Positions 1 through 9,313 of a stretch of DNA of 64,000 nucleotides are shown here, piece by piece. The notes under the pieces were generated by a model. The model was not told the DNA's origin, made no database searches, and saw only the letters and a list, made by a program, of their open reading frames with translations. Every line of letters begins with the position of its first letter. Position 1 is the stretch's first letter. The translations under genes were made by a program, and so were the position numbers. This stretch comes from Merluccius polli (lineage: Eukaryota > Chordata > Actinopteri > Gadiformes > Merlucciidae): assembly GCA_030340625.1 (NCBI GenBank), contig JAOPHQ010002303.1, positions 43,501 to 107,500 on the forward strand, read 5' to 3'.

Positions 1-1126
1 CCTCATCAAGGCTCATCGTGTGGTCACTTACCACGACATGACGACATTTAAAATACACCCCACGCCAGAATAACATCCTCAGAATAATATTGACAAACAA
101 TGGGAAACACAAAACAAAACCAAGAAGCTCATAACAACCATATAATTTTTTTAAATTATTTTTATATTGATTTTTATATTTTTGTAGTTTCTTGCTTTCT
201 CGTTCGGCGCCGTGGGAGGTCTCGTCCCAGCTGATCATTGGCAACGATGTCCAATTTAATTATCATTATATTTTTAAGCCCCATTCCTTGTAAATTGTAA
301 CGCTCGAGAAATAGGCAGATACATTGTAGCCCTAATGGTTGTTTGCGTATAGGCCTACACTTCTAACCAACAGAACAGGTTAATGCGCCTACTTTCCCCC
401 ATCTGAATCCCCTGTAGACACATGGGTGGCAAATCTCAAATATGAGTTTTAAAAAATGCATTTTGGACTGAGAGCTCAAGAAATCGTTACGTTTGTGATG
501 TTCTACTTATTGTTTTAGTTATAGCATTAAGATGATGAGTTGTACGCCTATATGAAACACAACGTGGCGATATAGGCCCTCGGATGCAGCCAAATACCCA
601 CTAATAGGATTTGACACCTGTTATCTCTAAATGACGGTATGATTTTAGTTAGGCATAGACTAGGACTACTATGTCCAAGATCATATAAGACATACAAACA
701 CGTTTAAAACAGAATAAAGCATATAGGTCATATGGTTGAATGAGCGGTGTTGTATTGCGCCACAACTTTCCGCCATATTGGATTACCGTCGTGTGGCTCG
801 AGATTTAGCTGAAACCTACAAACATTGTGATCTTATTACGCTCAGACAAAGCTAGTCCTAACATAAAATGCCTCGGCACAAATGATTGCCGCAGGTTTTC
901 GTGCGTAAACTTTCCATTTCATGAATGACTACAATTTTGAAACGTAGATCAATTATATCATAGATTTCTCGTGTCAAATTAAATCATGAGCCATGAATCA
1001 TCATGGTTTGTGTTTGCGAAGGTGGTTTCTCCGGCAGATTGGTTAGGGTTAGGGTTAGGGTTAGGGTTAAATTCGTATACAATTTTACGAATCAACGTGC
1101 ACTGACATTTCGTACACATATGTACG
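1..1126. other. Array module 1, spacer (left edge cut by the window)
   Basis: Non-coding part of the tandem receptor module; the same sequence recurs in later modules (from about 17160, 23385, 27290, 30960 and 34785). On the minus strand it holds the recurrent splice-donor-like site GTAAGT at 26-31. A run of four telomere-type TTAGGG repeats sits at 1043-1066. No coding region is supported; short open frames here come from repeats. Confidence 0.7.
1043..1066 (+). repeat. Short interstitial telomere-type repeat (TTAGGG)4
   Basis: Four perfect TTAGGG units in tandem on the plus strand. The other modules of the array lack them at this position, so the tract arose or was inserted in module 1 only. 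Confidence 0.9.
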
Positions 1127-1150
1127 ACACACACACACACACACACACAC
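1127..1150. repeat. (CA)n microsatellite of module 1
   Basis: Short CA run at the place where other modules carry much longer CA tracts. It is followed by the shared sequence TGTGGCGTCATAG and two to three copies of a CCGTGGATATCACGTCC-type short repeat (1250-1300). Confidence 0.9.
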
Positions 1151-1454
1151 TGTGGCGTCATAGTCGACTATTGTTCGAGAAGCTTCACCCTCTCTTGGAC
1201 GCAACCGACACCATTAACCGCTGCCCAGATAGATATCACACCCACACACACCGTGGATATCACGTCCACACACACTGTGGACATCACGTCCACACCTTGG
1301 CACGTAAAAACAGCGGGAGCGCTATTATTTTAATAACAGTGAAAAAAAGGCATAGCTAATACTACTATGTTACTCACATAGGCTATACGGCAAGCTAATA
1401 CGTAAAAGACGATTCTGGGCTCTAACTAAAATCACTTAAATAAAATGTAACTTA

Positions 1455-2021
1455 GGGCGTGTTCACACCTGGCGTTTTTTGTGATAGGGAAAAGTTGAGC
1501 TGAGCGCTTTTTCAACAACAAAAAAAAGCTGGCAGCGCTTTTTGTCCTAAAAGCGGCGAGAGCGTTTTTTCTATCGCCTAGCAACGAACCCACTATAGAC
1601 CCCGACGTTACTCGCCTACTACGTATCCAGGCTACCCTTGTATCGTGGTTAAATGGCTAGAAACAGGCGATTGGCGCTTGCATTGGCCCTAACTGACGAC
1701 GAGGAGGAGAATCATGTACCTACACGTTTGTGTGTGCAGATATCACTCGGGGAAGGCAACAGCAATGCCGACCATCATAGTCCAGGAGCTTCGTTTCGAT
1801 GATGCGCGATTTGCGGCGTACTGTGATTGATCAGCTGTCAAAAAAGCGCCTGACGTCAGGCGCTTTTTTTCTGACACTTGAACTTTTTTCAACTTTTTTT
1901 TACGCTCGGTGCGGGAGAAAAAAGCGCCGAGAGAGGCGTTTAAAAAAGCGCCCTGCTACATAGGAATACAATGTAAAAAAGAGCGCTGGCAGAAAAAAAA
2001 ACGCCAGGTGTGAACACGCCC
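1455..2021. mobile_element. PIF/Harbinger-type non-autonomous element (MITE)
   Basis: The ends are perfect inverted repeats of about 26 bases beginning GGGCGTGTTCACACC. The flanks are TTA on the left and TAA on the right, where uninterrupted modules read CTAACGG; this fits the 3-bp TWA target of PIF/Harbinger elements with one base changed. Inside, plus strand, 1653 onward reads MARNRRLALALALTDDEEE, and from 1783 in another frame QELRFDDARFAAY. Both resemble the start of Harbinger nuclease genes, so this looks like an internally deleted derivative of an autonomous copy. No full gene remains. Confidence 0.75.
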
Positions 2022-2450
2022 TAACGGCTGTCCCGTTATTGGAAAATAATGTATAGGCGAAGTATACCTTAAGTATTCGACTATATTCGACTTTTGCTAG
2101 GCTATATTTTAAATAAGTGAAAAGATAAACCCAAAAATGTGCTACATAATTGTTTAATATATTTTGAAAATTGAAGTTAACTTCGTAGAAAATGCGTACG
2201 AATACATTGAGAATAGGCCTATATATAGGCCAATAGGCCAAAATGGTTTCGTCAAACTGACATTTAAATTCGTTTGGGATAGGCCTGAGAACTTTAGGTA
2301 GATAAAGGTAGACTACAAATATATGTAGCCTATTTGCATAAAGCCCTACAGAATAAGACCCTGAACACATAGGCCTACGTTTCCCCGTTATCCAATTGAC
2401 CTATCAGAAATTAAACAATACAGAGCGAGTAAAAAGAAAGATTAAAGCCT
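2022..2450. other. Array module 1, spacer between MITE and Gypsy element
   Basis: Module sequence downstream of receptor copy 1, matching for example 18520-18975 and 24345-24790. It is A/T-rich with repeated AGGCCTA words. A minus-strand open frame overlaps it (1900-2370), but its counterparts in other modules are not conserved as a reading frame, so no gene is called. Confidence 0.65.
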
Positions 2451-2669
2451 TGTAGTGCCGGAGGAAAAGGAGGACGTAGGCAACGTAATGATAACTTTAG
2501 TTTAATCCAAAACTACAGCAGAACAATCACTCTCAGTGCATGGGTAGAACAACAGTGCAACACCCTCAACCGTCCCCCTAGACCCCCGTGTCTCATAGAC
2601 AGTTCCCTCCCACTAGATCCCTCTAGTAACAGTAAGAGGGGAACACGAACCTAAAATGTAGTCACTACA
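2451..2669 (-). repeat. 3' LTR of the integrase-less Gypsy element
   Basis: 219-bp direct repeat of 5723-5941, starting TGTAGTG and ending CACTACA. It is the 3' LTR because the element reads on the minus strand. A G-rich purine tract on the minus strand (plus coordinates 2670-2684) lies directly next to it. Confidence 0.92.
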
Positions 2670-2684
2670 CCAGCCCCCCCAGTG
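2670..2684 (-). other. Polypurine tract of the integrase-less Gypsy element
   Basis: The minus strand reads ACTGGGGGGGCTGG immediately before the 3' LTR. This is the position and composition expected of the plus-strand DNA primer of an LTR element. Confidence 0.7.
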
Positions 2685-2690
2685 TTCACC

Positions 2691-4991
2691 TCAATATTCA
2701 AAATCCCCACGGCGAGGAGGGCGTATGGCCCGGCCCCCACGACTGTAGGCAAAGTCAGGGGGTGCGGGAGGAGGCGTGACCTTGTCCATCACATCCCCTT
2801 GCCGAGCGGGGCGGGGAGCAGCGACGACCGGAGGGCCGCAAGCCGTGGGGGCTCGTAGGTTTTGGAAGGGGGGGGCGGCCACGGTGAGGCAGGGGGGGCA
2901 GGACGGGGGGGGCGGCCCCGGGCGTCTCCAGTTGGCGGGGACCACAGGCCTTGGCTGCCCCGTGGAAACGTCGCACAGGAGCGTGGCCCCTGTATCACCG
3001 AAGAGCACCTCTTCCAGGCGCAGCCCCGTGTTTGACGACTTTAGAGCTTGGACGGAGGGGTCGGCGGCCTGATCTACAGCCATGCGGGAGTAGTCCAAGT
3101 CCAGCTGGACCGCACCGACCACCGCCCTCGAGAGACAATCCGCGACCACGTTGGACTTCCCAGCCACGTGCTGGATGTCCGTGGTGAACTCGGATATGTA
3201 GGCTAGCTGGCGCTGCTGGCGGTCGGACCATGGCTCTGTCGTCTTGGACATGGCGTGCGTGAGCGGCTTGTGGTCCACGTAGGCCGTAAACCCGCGGCCT
3301 TCCAGCAAAAAACGGAAGTGTCTGACCGCGAGCCACAGCCCGAGGAGCTCCCTGTCGAAGGTGCTGTACCTGCGCTCCCTGGGAGACAGCTGGCGGCTGA
3401 AGAATGCGAGTGGCTGCCAGGCACCGCCAACCCACTGCTCGTACACCGCCCCCACGGCAAAGTCCGATGCGTCCGTGGTGAGAGCAGTGGGCGCAGAGGG
3501 TGAGGGGTGGGCCAACATGGCCGCGCGGGCCAAGGCCGCCTTGGTGTCCTGGAAGGCCTTGACACGTTCTGCCGTCCAGTCGACCTGTTGCTTCAGAGCC
3601 TTGCCCTTCTGGGCCTCGTACAGCGGTTGCAGGATGTGAGCTATGTGGTGGAGGAAGCGATGGTAGAAGGTCACCATCCCGATGAACCCCTTGAGCTCGC
3701 TGACTGTGCAGGGGCGCGGAAAGGCTGCAACAGCTTCCACCTTCGAGGGGAGGGGGGCCACACCCTCCGCGGAGACCTGGTGCCCGAGAAAGTCAAGGGT
3801 GCCCCGTCCGAACTCACACTTCGCCGGATTGACAATCAGCCCATGTTGGCTAAGCCGCGTGAAGAGGGTCCGGAGGTGGGACAGGTGCTCCTCTTCCGTG
3901 GCGCTCGCGACGAGGATGTCATCCAAGTAGACAAAGAGGAAGGGCAGGTCCTGGAGCACCGAGTGCATCAGGCGTTGGAAGGTCTGCGCCGCGTTCCTCA
4001 GGCCGAAGGGCATCCGAAGAAACTCGAAAAGACCGAAGGGTGTGACGACGGCTGTCTTAGGGACGTCCTCCGGGTGCACCGGTACCTGATGGTACCCCCG
4101 TACCAGGTCCACCTTGGAGAAGACGCGTTTGCCTGCCAGGTGCGCTGAAAAATCCTGGATATGCGGGACCGGGTAGCGGTCAGGCTTGGAAGCGTCATTG
4201 AGGCGGCGGTAGTCCCCACATGGGCGCCACCCCCCATCTGGCTTAGGGACGATGTGCAGGGGGGAAGCCCAGGGGCTGTTCGAGCGCCGAACGATGCCCA
4301 CCTGCTCCATGTGCGCAAACTCCGCCCTGGCGACGGATAGCTTCTCCGGGTTGAGGCGCCTGGCCCTGGCGTGGAGGGGAGGCCCATTGGTCTCGATGTG
4401 GTGCTCCACTCCGTGCTTCACCGTGGGTGCGGAGAAGGTGGGCTTAGTAAGGTCAGGGAATTCGGCGAGCAGCTGACGGTACTGGTCGCTTTCAGCGAGC
4501 GTGTTGGACAACCCGCTGTAGACCGCCTCCCCCCGCGTACAGGCGAAGGAAGCGAAAGTCTGTGAGTTGACCAGGCGCCTGTTCCCCACGTCCACTAACA
4601 GGTTATGGGCGCACAGAAAATCTGCGCCCAGGAGGGGAAACGTGACAGCTGCCACGACAAAATCCCAGGTAAAGCGTTGTCCTCCGAAGCACACGTCCAC
4701 CGCTCTAGTGCCATAGGCACGGATAGGCGTGCCATCCGCACCCACCAACTGCGGACCGTGCTCTCCCTTTGCCACCTCCGATCTCCCTGACGGAATGATG
4801 CTCCACTGGGCACCTGTGTCACAAAGGAACCTGCGACCGGAGACGGTGTCTTGTATGAAGAGCAGCCTGTTGGTGACACCAGCGCTCAGGGCTACTACTG
4901 AGCGCCGGTCCTGCCGTTTCCCGTCGGGCCGAAGGTGCAGGGCGAGCGGCACCGTCTGGCCTTGGTGCCAAAGGTGGCGTGGAAGAAACAA
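2691..4991 (-). CDS. pol: Gypsy pol polyprotein: protease, reverse transcriptase, RNase H; integrase deleted
   Basis: Open frame of 766 codons. The protease active site is DTG at residues 58-60, reverse transcriptase carries YLDD from residue 355, and RNase H has TDASDF near residue 505. In intact Gypsy pol, RNase H is followed by a HHCC zinc domain and a DDE integrase core. Here the frame runs into a proline-rich segment soon after VVPANWRR and ends with RPPRRGDFEY, so the integrase has been lost by internal deletion. The first codon is TTG, so translation probably enters from gag by a -1 frameshift: gag ends at 4895, inside the pol frame, and the two frames have the -1 relation. The coding sequence is more GC-rich than the surrounding array. 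Confidence 0.85.
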   Translation of the reverse strand: MFLPRHLWHQGQTVPLALHLRPDGKRQDRRSVVALSAGVTNRLLFIQDTVSGRRFLCDTGAQWSIIPSGRSEVAKGEHGPQLVGADGTPIRAYGTRAVDVCFGGQRFTWDFVVAAVTFPLLGADFLCAHNLLVDVGNRRLVNSQTFASFACTRGEAVYSGLSNTLAESDQYRQLLAEFPDLTKPTFSAPTVKHGVEHHIETNGPPLHARARRLNPEKLSVARAEFAHMEQVGIVRRSNSPWASPLHIVPKPDGGWRPCGDYRRLNDASKPDRYPVPHIQDFSAHLAGKRVFSKVDLVRGYHQVPVHPEDVPKTAVVTPFGLFEFLRMPFGLRNAAQTFQRLMHSVLQDLPFLFVYLDDILVASATEEEHLSHLRTLFTRLSQHGLIVNPAKCEFGRGTLDFLGHQVSAEGVAPLPSKVEAVAAFPRPCTVSELKGFIGMVTFYHRFLHHIAHILQPLYEAQKGKALKQQVDWTAERVKAFQDTKAALARAAMLAHPSPSAPTALTTDASDFAVGAVYEQWVGGAWQPLAFFSRQLSPRERRYSTFDRELLGLWLAVRHFRFLLEGRGFTAYVDHKPLTHAMSKTTEPWSDRQQRQLAYISEFTTDIQHVAGKSNVVADCLSRAVVGAVQLDLDYSRMAVDQAADPSVQALKSSNTGLRLEEVLFGDTGATLLCDVSTGQPRPVVPANWRRPGPPPPSCPPCLTVAAPPFQNLRAPTACGPPVVAAPRPARQGDVMDKVTPPPAPPDFAYSRGGRAIRPPRRGDFEY

Positions 4992-5645
4992 TGGTCGGCA
5001 GCGTTACCCTGCTGGCCAGAGGGTCTGCCGTCGTCCTTCGCTCTCCTGCGACGGTCCGGCCGTAGGGCAGCCGCGGGAGCAAGCAGGTCGGAGGACCATT
5101 GAGGCATGGCCAAAACGAACCGGTCTGCCTCCTTGGCCAGGGCGCGGGGTTCCACGATGGTGGTGTTAGCCAGCGCCATCCTGACCTGCGCTGGCAGTGT
5201 GCGCATGAACAGCTCTGTGAAGACGATCATGGGGTCTTCCGTACCGAGCAGGTTTAGCATCCTCTCCATACGTGCAGAGGGCCTCTCGTCCCCCAAGTCC
5301 GACATGTCAAACAAGCGGCGCACCCTCTCCGCGGTGGACAGCTCAAATGTCTCCAGGAGCAGGGCTTTGAGGCGCTCATATTTGTTTATCGTCGGGGGGG
5401 GCAGACAGAAACCCCACCACACGCGCTGCGGTGGAGCTGCCCAACATAGCCACAGCATGGTTGTACCGGTCGTCGTCGTCGGTAACGTTGCTTTTATTGA
5501 AATGTGCCTCTACTATAGAGAACCATGCAGCAGGCGCCGAGTCCCAGAACTCTGGCAGCTTAAGAGTGGGGGTGCGCACGTCCCGCGTCCCCCTGACAGG
5601 AGACGGTGATGTCTGCCGCTGCGAACGTCTTCCCCGGCCGGACAT
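4895..5645 (-). pseudogene. gag: Gypsy gag gene, interrupted by a one-base shift in a C8 run
   Basis: Gag starts at the ATG at 5645 (MSGRGRRSQRQTSPSP) and runs in one frame to 5376. The rest of a normal gag (TINKYERLKALLLETF onward) lies in another frame, open from 5458 to 4895. The switch falls at a homopolymer of eight C on the minus strand (5394-5401) and corresponds to one extra base. The C-terminal part keeps a cysteine/histidine cluster (CFFHATFGTKARRCRSPC), the nucleic-acid-binding part in this Gypsy group. The shift could be a real mutation, a sequencing error in the homopolymer, or less likely a programmed shift. Confidence 0.75.
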
Positions 5646-5707
5646 GTCGCAGAATTGCGGTGTTCGCTCGCGCGGTTTTTTGTAAACAAATAAATAACAA
5701 AAACGAA

Positions 5708-5721
5708 CGTCGGGGTCACCA
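5708..5721 (-). other. Primer binding site, tRNA-Trp type
   Basis: On the minus strand, one base after the 5' LTR, the sequence TGGTGACCCCGACG is complementary to the 3' end (CGTCGGGGTCACCA) that I recall for vertebrate tRNA-Trp. Confidence 0.75.
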
Positions 5722-5722
5722 G

Positions 5723-5941
5723 TGTAGTGCCGGAGGAAAAGGAGAACGTAGGCAACGTAATGATAACTTTAGTTTAATCCAAAACTACAGCAGAACAATC
5801 ACTCTCAGTGCATGGGTAGAACAACAGTGCAACACCCTCAACCGTCCCCCTAGACCCCCGTGTCTCATAGACAGTTCCCTCCCACTAGATCCCTCTAGTA
5901 ACAGTAAGAGGGGAACACGAACCTAAAATGTAGTCACTACA
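5723..5941 (-). repeat. 5' LTR of the integrase-less Gypsy element
   Basis: 219 bp, identical to 2451-2669 except for one base. It ends next to the GCCT target duplication at 5942-5945. Confidence 0.92.
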
Positions 5942-6172
5942 GCCTTATATATTATGCAACCAAAAAAGTTGATATAGGCCAGGATGCCTGTTTATAGGTA
6001 GCCTATATGTAGGTAATTGTGAATAGTGCCTCTTATAGCCAACCAGTTATTGTATTTGCCATTCTATAACAAAAATACTGATATAGCCGCTATGTTTACT
6101 GACATTTAACAATATTGTACAGGTGCAGCAGAAGTAGGCCTATTCACAGTGTGATTATGTGACTATCTTATC
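5942..6172. other. Array module 1, spacer just downstream of receptor copy 1
   Basis: Conserved 3' flank of the receptor, matching 18968-19198, 24790-25010, 28690-28918 and 32320-32541. It contains the ACTGACATTTAACAATATTGTACAGGTGC-type segment seen in every module. No gene. Confidence 0.7.
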
Positions 6173-7040
6173 TTACCTATGTCTGAGTCTTGGACACACT
6201 CGGCCCCACACTGATGTTCGCGCTGCCTCCCGCAGAGCCGCGCTCCCCCACAGGTACACGATGGGCGTGCTCAGACAGTTAAACCGCGCCATGCTGGCCA
6301 CCCAGTTGGTTGCCTCATTGAAGTAAGTCAGCGCTTTATAGTATAATACTGACCAACGCGGGGGACCAGAATATGAAAAAGTTAATGATGACAAAAATGG
6401 TGATCCTCAATGACTCCTTCTTGTTGTCTCTTTCGACGCTGGGAGGTTCTCGGTCGAGCTGGTACCTCGCAACCACGTACAGTTTAATGGCCATGATCAC
6501 TTTTGCAAACACAACTATTAGTAAAAACATAACACCGATGGCGTGCATCTGCATCGCTTTGGAAAGAGGCATCAAATTTAACACAAGTATTACCACATAA
6601 GTGTGAAGCCAGCTATACACATTAAAAAAAATAACGACGTGTCTGGTGAAGACGCGACTGTATATGAATGGCTGGCAAACAGCACAGTATCGTTCAATCT
6701 GTGCGCATAAAAACGTAATGATGTTCACCCCAAGAAGTGAGGGCAAAATGTAATAGGTCGAGTTCCTTCGAGGATAGGTCTCATGCACATCAAACACACA
6801 CAGGTAATACAAGCCGTTCATGGTGTCGGAGATGCTCGTGTTGAGCATAAAAATGAACCTATTCTGAGCGCGGAGGTTTCTGGTGATCAAGATGCCAACG
6901 ACCACCGTACCCGCTACGAGGACAGTCGTGGCGCCGAATAGGAGATGATAAATAAAGATGGCGTATTCAACGGGACGGTCAAAGTCAAATGCGAGAGGCA
7001 CACCTCCATAACCAGAGGCTGTGGTGTTGAAGAGAGACAT
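6173..7040 (-). pseudogene. Receptor copy 1: class A-like GPCR with a 5-bp frameshift
   Basis: The frame starts at MSLFNTTAS (7040) and runs through TM1-TM6, then stops early at 6336. Against intact copies it lacks five bases (CTACT) in the TM6-TM7 loop near 6340, which throws TM7 and the tail (ending CPRLRHR at 6173) into another frame. A separate in-frame loss of six bases shortens TM2 (NGLYYL instead of NGFSVYYL). The N-terminal sequon NTT, the ERY motif at the end of TM3 and the FWSP motif in TM6 remain. Without TM7 the product is unlikely to signal. The promoter-side CCAAT pair is still present at 7173-7200. The start is the ATG shared by all six copies. Confidence 0.85.
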
Positions 7041-7792
7041 ACCGATGTCGTGTGTGTATGTGTGCCTACAGCCTCGTACGGCCAGGTGGTTAAGAACAGG
7101 TGTGCTCTGCACCAACCTCTTAGGTCATCACCCACGCTGCCACAGCCCTGCCACCCTCCACGTTTCAGTCAACCAATGAGGACAGCACGCAGCCCATTGG
7201 TTCATTCATACCTTCTCAGTTCATTTGCCATCAGGTATGTTTAGGCTATAGGAATAATACAATTCAAATACGTGCATCTTAGCTTGCCGACAACTTAGGC
7301 CCCAGTCATTTTCGGATTAATGGCTATAGGCTACCATCATGTTTTTCAGATGAGATGACTCAAATCAAACTCAAAACATTTGACATATTTTGGACAAATT
7401 CAAAAAAAGAAAATACTGAAACTGTTCATTAAGCCCATATATGGTCATGTATAAGTGACATGTAGACGAAGCATTGACAGCCCGCGATATATAACTACAT
7501 GAATAGGCCTGTTGTGACTCCATCTAAAGTTTGCCTTTAATAACATAGTCTACTCAACTCCATCTACAAAGTGAATGTTTTCATTCATTCATTCAAGAAA
7601 ACACACACAGAAGAAAACAACCAAACACAAACTTTATTTTTTTCCCCATATTGGTCAATGTCTTAGCCTACTTAAAGTTCATGAACTTTAATTTAACGTT
7701 GCAAAATTATGCAGTTGGGCTATACAACATATGGGCCCATATTTAACATTTATTCAACCAATTTAAATACAAGTTGTGTCCTGTGAGGACTA
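7041..7792. other. Array module 1, upstream region of receptor copy 1
   Basis: Receptor 5' flank, conserved in all modules, with opposed CCAAT/ATTGG boxes at 7173-7177 and 7196-7200. It ends at the target duplication ACTA (7789-7792) of the large Gypsy insertion; the module resumes at 16908. Confidence 0.7.
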
Positions 7793-9174
7793 TGTAGCCC
7801 TGTTACAAAAACCATAAGTTACAGAGCATAAAAAATAATTAACAGTATAATAAAATGCTGTGTTAAATGTTCATAAATAAATAGAGTTCATAATAATAAA
7901 ATGGGTTAAAATGTGTGCGAGTTAAAAGCATAAATATAATACGTTTAATAAAACTATTTACAGTTAAAAGATAAATTATTATAAAGGTCTTTAAGTTATT
8001 CAAGTCTGTAAAATATTTGTGAATTCAGGATATAAAAGAGGAAGAAGCCGTGTTTATGTTTAATTTAACCTGTTACCTGTCACACGTAAATCATTTAATT
8101 TCTGTTTTGTCTTTGGTTGTATTAAGATCTCACAAGCCAATCCGAATAAAGTCTCACCGTGTAACGGGCGGGACTAGTGCAGCAGGTTAGTGTGGGGAGT
8201 AGTGAGCACATGTAGAAAAAGAAACCTGACCTGAGAGCGGGAGCGAGGAGGCATCGTACTGTGGGAAGCAGTTAAGTTTTATCGTGAGGTCGACTACTCG
8301 TGGTCCTGATTTAAACTTCTTTGTGACCTGCAAAAGGTGAATACGATGTGTATGCCTCCATTGTACTATATCTAACTGTTATAGTAACGAAGAGTACTGG
8401 ATGTGTAACGCGGTTAGCGACGTGCTAGTTAGCGGTAGCATTCTGTGCTAAATGTGCCCGCATATCGTAGTTTTGTATTGTGACTTAAGTTAACGCAAAG
8501 CTAATGCTAGCTCGATATGAAATAGTGTTTGATATTGTGGCTCATTGGATAATATGCTTAAAGGAGCTGGACGTTGGAGAGAGAGGGGTTTTCCAGCAGA
8601 TGGCCCTGCTGTTTCTGTGTTTTCTTCTTTGTGACTTCGCCACCGCCATTGCCCGCGTGTGTTTTGGATTGCCACCGCCATTGCCATTATCATCGTGAGA
8701 ATATCATCCCCCTATCCCTTTCTGCCCCTACTAATTACCCCCTGGATTTCGTGAGTACATGCACGTGCTTTTATTTTGAGCTCAACGCTGAGTGAAGCGG
8801 CCAGTACAGTTTTTAGGCCCCACCGCACACAAGCATCAACTAACAGGCCTGCAACGGGTTAACCTCATTTAAAGTGTGTTGTTAATTTGATTGTGTGTGG
8901 TACATTGAGTTTGCATTGTTGTAAATTGGAGAATCCCGTGCATCTGATTTTATTTGTTTCTTTTCCTAAAATACATTCAACTAGTATTTCATTTTGTGAA
9001 TAAATACTTGAATGAATACTTTTACCTTTAAAATACAGTTGTGGTGGTCATTTATTAAAATTATCTAACTAACATATGAATCAAAGTTGTAGTTTCCTAC
9101 AACGAGCCCAGGCCCAGTCCTATTGTATTAACCACTCTAGATTTATTATTTAACTACATGGGACAAGGGTTACA
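7793..9174 (+). repeat. 5' LTR of the PNMA-like Gypsy element
   Basis: 1382 bp, beginning TGTAGCCCTG and ending GGGTTACA; direct repeat of 15526-16907. Short open frames inside it (for example 8504-8698) recur in the other LTR simply because the LTR is duplicated; they are not called as genes. The AATAAA-type words near 9000 may serve as the polyadenylation signal. Confidence 0.95.
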
Positions 9175-9179
9175 TAAAA

Positions 9180-9197
9180 TGGAGGCCCCGCTGGGAT
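9180..9197 (+). other. Primer binding site, tRNA-Thr type
   Basis: Five bases after the 5' LTR, TGGAGGCCCCGCTGGGAT. It is complementary to an 18-base tRNA 3' end matching my recollection of vertebrate tRNA-Thr plus the added CCA. Confidence 0.75.
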
Positions 9198-9313
9198 TTA
9201 TTAAACTAAAATAAATGAGACAAGCAAAAGTAACATGACCCCACAACTTTAAGAGCATTTATTTAAAGTAACGTGCTAACAGTAACTAGAAGTAATTAAA
9301 GTAAAGTACAACA

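Larger units (their letters stand above)
2451..5941 (-). mobile_element. Young Ty3/Gypsy LTR retrotransposon lacking integrase
   Basis: A complete LTR unit of 3491 bp in minus orientation: two 219-bp LTRs, a tRNA-Trp-type primer site, gag, then a pol frame with protease, reverse transcriptase and RNase H but no integrase. The target duplication is GCCT on both sides (2447-2450 and 5942-5945), matching the uninterrupted modules. The two LTRs differ at only one base that I can see (GGACG against GAACG), so the insertion is recent. Without integrase it must have been integrated by enzyme supplied in trans. Confidence 0.9.

Noticed and set aside
1900..2370. Minus-strand frame of 156 codons
   Set aside because: Runs from a MITE into module spacer; the homologous spacer in other modules has no matching frame.
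2776..5169. Many plus-strand and alternative-frame ORFs over the first Gypsy element
   Set aside because: Shadows of the GC-rich pol gene; none contains a recognizable domain.
8490..8795. Small ORFs duplicated at 8490-8795 and 16223-16528
   Set aside because: Identical because they lie in the two LTRs; no protein similarity recognized.
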